Origin: Actinomycetes bacterium
GTDB taxonomy: Bacteria; Actinomycetota; Acidimicrobiia; Acidimicrobiales; Acidimicrobiaceae
Length of the DNA stretch: 45,128 nucleotides
Reading direction: 5' to 3'
NCBI GenBank assembly: GCA_021784785.1
Contig: JAJYHJ010000017.1
Location: 1-45,128, forward strand
This document shows positions 40,517-45,128 of this stretch, piece after piece. The notes below the pieces were generated by a model. It had not been told where the DNA came from. It saw only the letters and a program-made list of their open reading frames with translations, and ran no database searches. Position 1 is the first letter of the stretch, and each line of letters begins with the position of its first letter. The position numbers and the translations under genes are program-made.

Positions 40517-41735
40517 CGGGGGTATATGTGCGCAGATAAGTTTCGTGTCAGAAGAATCGGTGCCTAATGCGATAGCTTTGCTAGAAGAGAAACCAGATCT
40601 CTTGATTCTCGTTTCCTCTACCAAGATGCGAGGTTCACGACCCTATAACCAATTACGTGACTTTGCATTGAGCAGAGGAACCGAAGTGGTTACATTTGGA
40701 GACGAAGCCAAAGGAACGGATCTTTTGGACCTAGGTGCTTTAGCGGATGAAGTGGCGAAGTATATAAGTGGTCGTAGAGACATAACGTCTGTCTCGATCA
40801 ACTTAACCGGTGGTCCTAAGACGATGACGATTGTCTTTATGGAGTTTGCTAAGTCTCTCAAAGATCTGAAATCGATGTGGCTATATATCGATACTGATGA
40901 GAGAGTGATTTGGAGGTCGAAGCCGTCACACTTTTCCCCAAATCGTTCCCTTATGCAGGGGTATCTTTCCTTTGAGGAGTACCTCTACGTTCAAGGGTAT
41001 GAGGTAATGCGTAAACATCCTGAGTCCTATGGCGATGTCGTCAAAAATAGAGAAAAGCTGACCTTCCATCTGGCGGAAGTTGCGAGAGATAGTGCATCGC
41101 AAAAAGGTCATAGCCGCTCCATTTTGCAAGAATTACTCACACTCTTTACTAAAGCTCGTGTGAGTGATCGTGGAATAGCCTATAAGGACCAGTATCTCTC
41201 GAACGTGGATCAACGCTCTGTAAAGGTACTGGAGATGCTGACGGACTTCGGTCTTTTGGGATTGGAAAAAGTTGCGAACCATGAAAATCAATACCGAATA
41301 ACTTTTCAAGACGTACCCTCAGCGCGATATATTGGAGGCGCTTGGCTAGAAGAGTTTGCTTGGCTCCAATTAAGCAAGGCGGCTCAAGGGTGTAAATTAG
41401 ATTCAAACACCGTCATAAGCTCTGCTGTGGTAGTGAAGCCGAGAGAAGGGTCTGAGGATTCTTCAAATGAGATTGATGTTTTGTGCCTCAATCGAAACAA
41501 GATGTTGTTCGTCGAGTGCAAGTCCGGAGCCAAACCCGACAAAGAGGGTGGGGTTGCAACCTCTAAGCTGGCTGATTTGACTCGTAAAGTTGGTGGTCGC
41601 CTGGCGACATCAATTCTTGTAGCATCGGCACCTAGGCAAGAAATTCCATCTGGAAGAAGCACGGCAGTGAAGGTCTTTGCTGCGGAAGATCTCTTTGAGT
41701 TGGAGCGCTATTTTACGAAATGGTTGACCTCATAA
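40503..41735 (+). CDS. Card1/Can2-like CARF - PD-(D/E)xK nuclease (DUF1887-like)
   Basis: CARF SINLTGGPKTMTI; nuclease EIDVLCLNRNKMLFVECKSG. Confidence 0.85.
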   Translation: MNQNSGGICAQISFVSEESVPNAIALLEEKPDLLILVSSTKMRGSRPYNQLRDFALSRGTEVVTFGDEAKGTDLLDLGALADEVAKYISGRRDITSVSINLTGGPKTMTIVFMEFAKSLKDLKSMWLYIDTDERVIWRSKPSHFSPNRSLMQGYLSFEEYLYVQGYEVMRKHPESYGDVVKNREKLTFHLAEVARDSASQKGHSRSILQELLTLFTKARVSDRGIAYKDQYLSNVDQRSVKVLEMLTDFGLLGLEKVANHENQYRITFQDVPSARYIGGAWLEEFAWLQLSKAAQGCKLDSNTVISSAVVVKPREGSEDSSNEIDVLCLNRNKMLFVECKSGAKPDKEGGVATSKLADLTRKVGGRLATSILVASAPRQEIPSGRSTAVKVFAAEDLFELERYFTKWLTS

Positions 41736-42961
41736 TGGGGCTAGAGATCCTAGTTGAGCTTGAACGTATTCCGTTGGTGACGGAAGGAGGCTTAGCGGAT
41801 CGCTGGTTCTTGGAGGGGTGCCTTACCGAGGCAGTTGAAGTCATAGCATCTCTGATTACGAAGAGGGCTCCTGGAGAGCTTGAGAGATCAAGAGGGCTAG
41901 CAGCCCTAAATCGCCTCTTGACCCAACCTCCCTGGATTGCTTCAATGAGGGGTGACGGTGGTACGTTTGCAAGGTTTGTATGGCCAGGTTTCGGTGGTCC
42001 TGAGCTTGACCTGATTTTATCAATGGGCGACTCTGGGAGAGTCGGTAGTGTGCATATATGCAGGGTAGACGGTATAGCTGAAGACGGCGTGATCTATCGT
42101 CCGGCTAGAGATGGAAAAGGCCTAGGGCAAACGGATATCTCTCTAAGTGCGCCTCTAAATGTGGTATATCCGAGCCCACGGGACATTGTAATAGGTAGGC
42201 GTAAAGTTGACTATACAAAGGTGAAACTGCGAACCGAGGATGACGAATATAATTTCTCTAGGCAGGGTTCTGATCAGCTCAGTGGAGTAACCGTAAGGTT
42301 TGCAAAGTCTGTTCAAGATGCTCGGTACCTTGTGCGAGTTGTCGAATCTTTCAGAGCAGCACTTATGTCCAAGGCAAGCAGTCCTTTGGCGGCCTTTATC
42401 TCAGGAAAGCGTGGCGACGGCGTTCGACTAGATAGTCACCAACACCCTTATCTTGTTCCCCGACTTAGTGCCCATGGAATTGATGGCATTGTGATAGTTA
42501 CCGAACGGAAATGGTCATCAGTTATCTTTGAGCTGACTCGAAAGATCAAAGATCTTTATGTTCCTAGCTTACATAAAACACTGATAGCTGGAGTCACTGT
42601 TGGTGGCATTGAGGATGTCTTTGGTGCTCCCGCTCATTACCGAGTGTTTCAAAGTTATACGCCATACGTTCCGTCGCGCTACATGCACAAAAATCAAGAC
42701 CTTCTTGAGTTTGTAACTCAAGACATCGCGGCGGAACTGTCTAGGCGTGGCGTGAACTCCGATTTTCAAATAACACCGCTTAAGGGAAACGTGATTGAAC
42801 GACCGGTGGTGCTATTGGATCGACGAACTCCCAGGAGCAAGGAGAACAAAGTCTGTTATGGATATGAGTTAAAGATTGAGATGGCTGACGCTACTAATTC
42901 CCGCCTTCTTCTTGGCCGATTGAATCACTTTGGGACTGGGGTATTTCGTGGTGTTGAGTGA
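41735..42961 (+). CDS. Csb2/GSU0054-like RAMP (Cas5/Cas6-type, typical of type I-G); ATG 41735 in TAATG overlap with the previous gene
   Basis: ARYLVRVVESFRAALM...SPLAAFISGKRGDGVRLDSHQHPYLVPRLSAHGIDGIVIV; LGRLNHFGTGVF terminus; between CARF nuclease and cas4-cas1. Confidence 0.65.
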   Translation: MGLEILVELERIPLVTEGGLADRWFLEGCLTEAVEVIASLITKRAPGELERSRGLAALNRLLTQPPWIASMRGDGGTFARFVWPGFGGPELDLILSMGDSGRVGSVHICRVDGIAEDGVIYRPARDGKGLGQTDISLSAPLNVVYPSPRDIVIGRRKVDYTKVKLRTEDDEYNFSRQGSDQLSGVTVRFAKSVQDARYLVRVVESFRAALMSKASSPLAAFISGKRGDGVRLDSHQHPYLVPRLSAHGIDGIVIVTERKWSSVIFELTRKIKDLYVPSLHKTLIAGVTVGGIEDVFGAPAHYRVFQSYTPYVPSRYMHKNQDLLEFVTQDIAAELSRRGVNSDFQITPLKGNVIERPVVLLDRRTPRSKENKVCYGYELKIEMADATNSRLLLGRLNHFGTGVFRGVE

Positions 42962-44609
42962 ATTAGGAGAGATACCGTCGACAGTTCCGCTTTCTATTCT
43001 TCGAAGCTTCCTTTACTGCGAGCGTCGTGCTTATCTGGAGTGGGTAGATGCTTACGATGTCAAAACCTCTGATGACGAGCATGGAAAGGACTCGTTATTT
43101 TTACATCAGCAGCTAATCAAACGGTGGGAAATGGAATTTGGTGAAAAGATAGAGGAGTCATACTTTGTGTCTGAAGATTTCAAAATGGAAGGCAAAGTCG
43201 AATACGTCGAAGACACCTTAGAAAAGCCCGTACTCTCTCGATCTACCCCGGTGCTTCTGCGCAACACTTATCCGCCTCCCGACGTAGCGGCGTGGCCCAA
43301 CGACTTAGTCTTGGCTACTGCCATCGCAGCTTTGTTCGAAAGTTTAGCGACTGATTCCAACTCGGCGTGGATCTTCTATGGACAGGGAAACCAAAATAGT
43401 AGCCGTCATTTAGTAGAGATTACGACAGAATTGCGGACTCAGTTGGCTGCTCAAATTACGACACTGTTTGAGATGGTGCGCAGCGGTACGCTTCCGAAAA
43501 TCATAGATGATCTCGATCGCTGTTCACGATGTCCCTTTGCGGCACTGTGCCATCCCGATGAGGTGGGACCACAAGAGGGTAAGCCGATTTGGGTATCAGA
43601 TGATGTAAAGCGCCCGATGTATGTGACAGGAGCTGATCTATCGATTAACAAGGTTGGCGGACGTTTCGAGGTGCGCCGTCGTGAGGAAGTTATAGATGAT
43701 GTAAAAGCCATAGAACTATCACAATTGAATTTGTATGGTGGTGTTCGTATAAGCACACAAACGGTGTCGGAGTTGCTCAAACGCGACGTGCCCATTTTAT
43801 ACTTCAGCGCGGGAGGTTGGTTTAATGGAATAACGACCAGTTCCTTGTCGGGGAGAATCGATCTGAGAATTCGCCAGTTCCATAGATTCCAATACGGGGA
43901 TCTTGAACTTGCCAAATCGGTTGTCTCTGCAAAGGTCAGAAATTATCGTACGCTCCTAAAGAGGAACTCTGTAACGGTTGACTCGAGTGCGCTCAAACGC
44001 CTGAAGGAAATTTACTCAAGGACCATATTCGACTGCTCGGAGTTTCAAACTCTCCTCGGGCTTGAAGGTATTGCAGCAAAAATCTACTTCGAGAACTTTG
44101 CTTCGATGATTAAATATAGAGATGATGGCTACTCGAGCACGTTTGACTTTCAGGGAAGAAACCGTCGGCCACCCTTGGATCCGATTAATAGCATGCTTTC
44201 GTATGCATATGCTGTATTGATCAAGGATATATTTGTTGAACTTTTAGGTGTTGGTTTTGATCCTTTCTTAGGATTTTATCATAAGCCTCGCTTTGGGAGA
44301 CCTGCACTAGCCTTAGATTTGGCGGAGGAGTTTAGACCGCTCGTAGCGGATTCTATTGTGCTTACGTTGATTAATAAGAGGATGGTAGACGATGAGGATT
44401 TTTTAATCCATCCGCGGGGTGTCACGCTTACTAGCTCGGGAAAGAAGAAGCTGCTGATGGCTTACCAATCTCGATTGAACTCGGAAGTGATTCATAAAGA
44501 ACTGGGATATCGTATCACCTACAAGCGAGCTCTCGAGGCGCAGGCTCGGATACTAGCAGCGGTTCTAGTTGGAGATCGAGATGGTTACACACCTTTCATT
44601 ACTAGGTAA
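42930..44609 (+). CDS. Cas4-Cas1 fusion (start may be GTG 42948/42951)
   Basis: N-terminal YCERRAYLEW and CSRCPFAALCHPDE (Cas4); Cas1 part LEGIAAKIYFENF, RNRRPPLDPINSMLSYAYAVL, GFYHKPRFGRPALALDLAEEFRP. Confidence 0.95.
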   Translation: MGLGYFVVLSELGEIPSTVPLSILRSFLYCERRAYLEWVDAYDVKTSDDEHGKDSLFLHQQLIKRWEMEFGEKIEESYFVSEDFKMEGKVEYVEDTLEKPVLSRSTPVLLRNTYPPPDVAAWPNDLVLATAIAALFESLATDSNSAWIFYGQGNQNSSRHLVEITTELRTQLAAQITTLFEMVRSGTLPKIIDDLDRCSRCPFAALCHPDEVGPQEGKPIWVSDDVKRPMYVTGADLSINKVGGRFEVRRREEVIDDVKAIELSQLNLYGGVRISTQTVSELLKRDVPILYFSAGGWFNGITTSSLSGRIDLRIRQFHRFQYGDLELAKSVVSAKVRNYRTLLKRNSVTVDSSALKRLKEIYSRTIFDCSEFQTLLGLEGIAAKIYFENFASMIKYRDDGYSSTFDFQGRNRRPPLDPINSMLSYAYAVLIKDIFVELLGVGFDPFLGFYHKPRFGRPALALDLAEEFRPLVADSIVLTLINKRMVDDEDFLIHPRGVTLTSSGKKKLLMAYQSRLNSEVIHKELGYRITYKRALEAQARILAAVLVGDRDGYTPFITR

Positions 44610-44612
44610 CTC

Positions 44613-44906
44613 ATGAAACTCAGGCGTTATCTAGTATGCTACGATGTAGGAGATCCAAAGAGGCTTCGGTCGCTCGCTAAATGCCTTGAGTCCTTTGGTG
44701 ACCGTATTCAATACTCCGTTTTCATCTGCGACCTTCCTCTTGTGGAACTGAACCGAATGAAGTATCTCATAACAAAGATTACCAACAATCAAGAAGACTC
44801 AGTGATTGTTATAAATCTGGGCGTATGTAGGCCGGAGTTGGAGGAGAAGATTTTGTTGATGGGCAAGCTCGCAATTCGCCCAAACTACGTTTCGAGAGTT
44901 TACTGA
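44613..44906 (+). CDS. cas2: Cas2
   Basis: RRYLVCYDVGDPKRLRSLAKCLESFGDRIQYSVFIC, 97 aa. Confidence 0.95.
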   Translation: MKLRRYLVCYDVGDPKRLRSLAKCLESFGDRIQYSVFICDLPLVELNRMKYLITKITNNQEDSVIVINLGVCRPELEEKILLMGKLAIRPNYVSRVY

Positions 44907-45069
44907 ATGTTATGAAGAACGAGCTCAGATGAAAAGACGCTCGAGTCCTGCTAAAGGGTATAGTTTCACTGAAGTTTTAGCTAGTTTCTAATAGAATTTG
45001 AGGTTAAAGTTGGAGTTGCTCGAAATTGCCAGTTCGAGTGCTGTTCATAACTATTATAATGGAATGACT
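44907..45069 (+). promoter_or_regulatory. candidate CRISPR leader with -10-like TATAAT at 45055-45060
   Basis: AT-rich non-coding stretch between cas2 and the candidate first repeat. Confidence 0.5.
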
Positions 45070-45105
45070 GTTTCCATGCTCGAAGGGGCGTGGCCCCATT
45101 ACGAC
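45070..45105 (+). CRISPR. candidate first CRISPR repeat (36 nt) GTTTCCATGCTCGAAGGGGCGTGGCCCCATTACGAC, followed by 23 nt of a truncated putative spacer
   Basis: GGGGC-GTG-GCCCC hairpin followed by exactly 8 nt ATTACGAC (Cas6-type 5' handle length); location after cas2. Only one copy is in the window. Confidence 0.5.
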
Positions 45106-45128
45106 TCGGGAATTTGCACTCCGCAGGT

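Noticed and set aside
45118-45128. End of putative spacer (TCCGCAGGT) matching one arm of the 31283-31307 hairpin, suggesting self-targeting
   Set aside because: Only 9 nt match and the spacer is truncated; several such matches are expected by chance.

Overview
A 45 kb actinobacterial-type (possibly Acidimicrobiia-like; taxonomy is inference) chromosomal segment. Left ~30.6 kb is mostly housekeeping: ftsH, CPBP protease, membrane protein, manB, trm112, SIS isomerase, ahcY, hpf, secA, prfB, ftsEX, def, fmt, a cytoplasmic-type Mo-oxidoreductase operon (SoeABC-like with fused FeS/NrfD subunit plus TorD-like chaperone), a VapBC/Phd-type TA module, mogA-ribD-ribE-ribBA-ribH-hisG. From ~31.2 kb to the end is one co-oriented CRISPR-Cas operon: CARF protein (NE0113/TIGR02584-like) with a wHTH-like C-terminus, cmr1-cmr6 (type III-B, Cas10 with GGDD and HD-like motif), Csx16, a Card1/Can2-like CARF-nuclease, a Csb2/GSU0054-like RAMP typical of type I-G (ex I-U), a Cas4-Cas1 fusion, cas2, a leader, and a candidate first 36-nt repeat just before the window edge. 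Most interesting points: (1) a hybrid III-B effector / I-G-like processing and adaptation locus; (2) a Cas4 domain that keeps its Fe-S cysteines but seems to have lost its nuclease motif; (3) a head-of-operon CARF-wHTH gene with an 11-bp perfect hairpin in its first codons and a 14-bp direct repeat in its leader; (4) a separate unannotated secA leader: an 11-bp stem occluding a Shine-Dalgarno, a 30-32 aa hydrophobic uORF overlapping the secA start, and a terminator-like hairpin inside the uORF. Family assignments are from recognised motifs; no database search was run.
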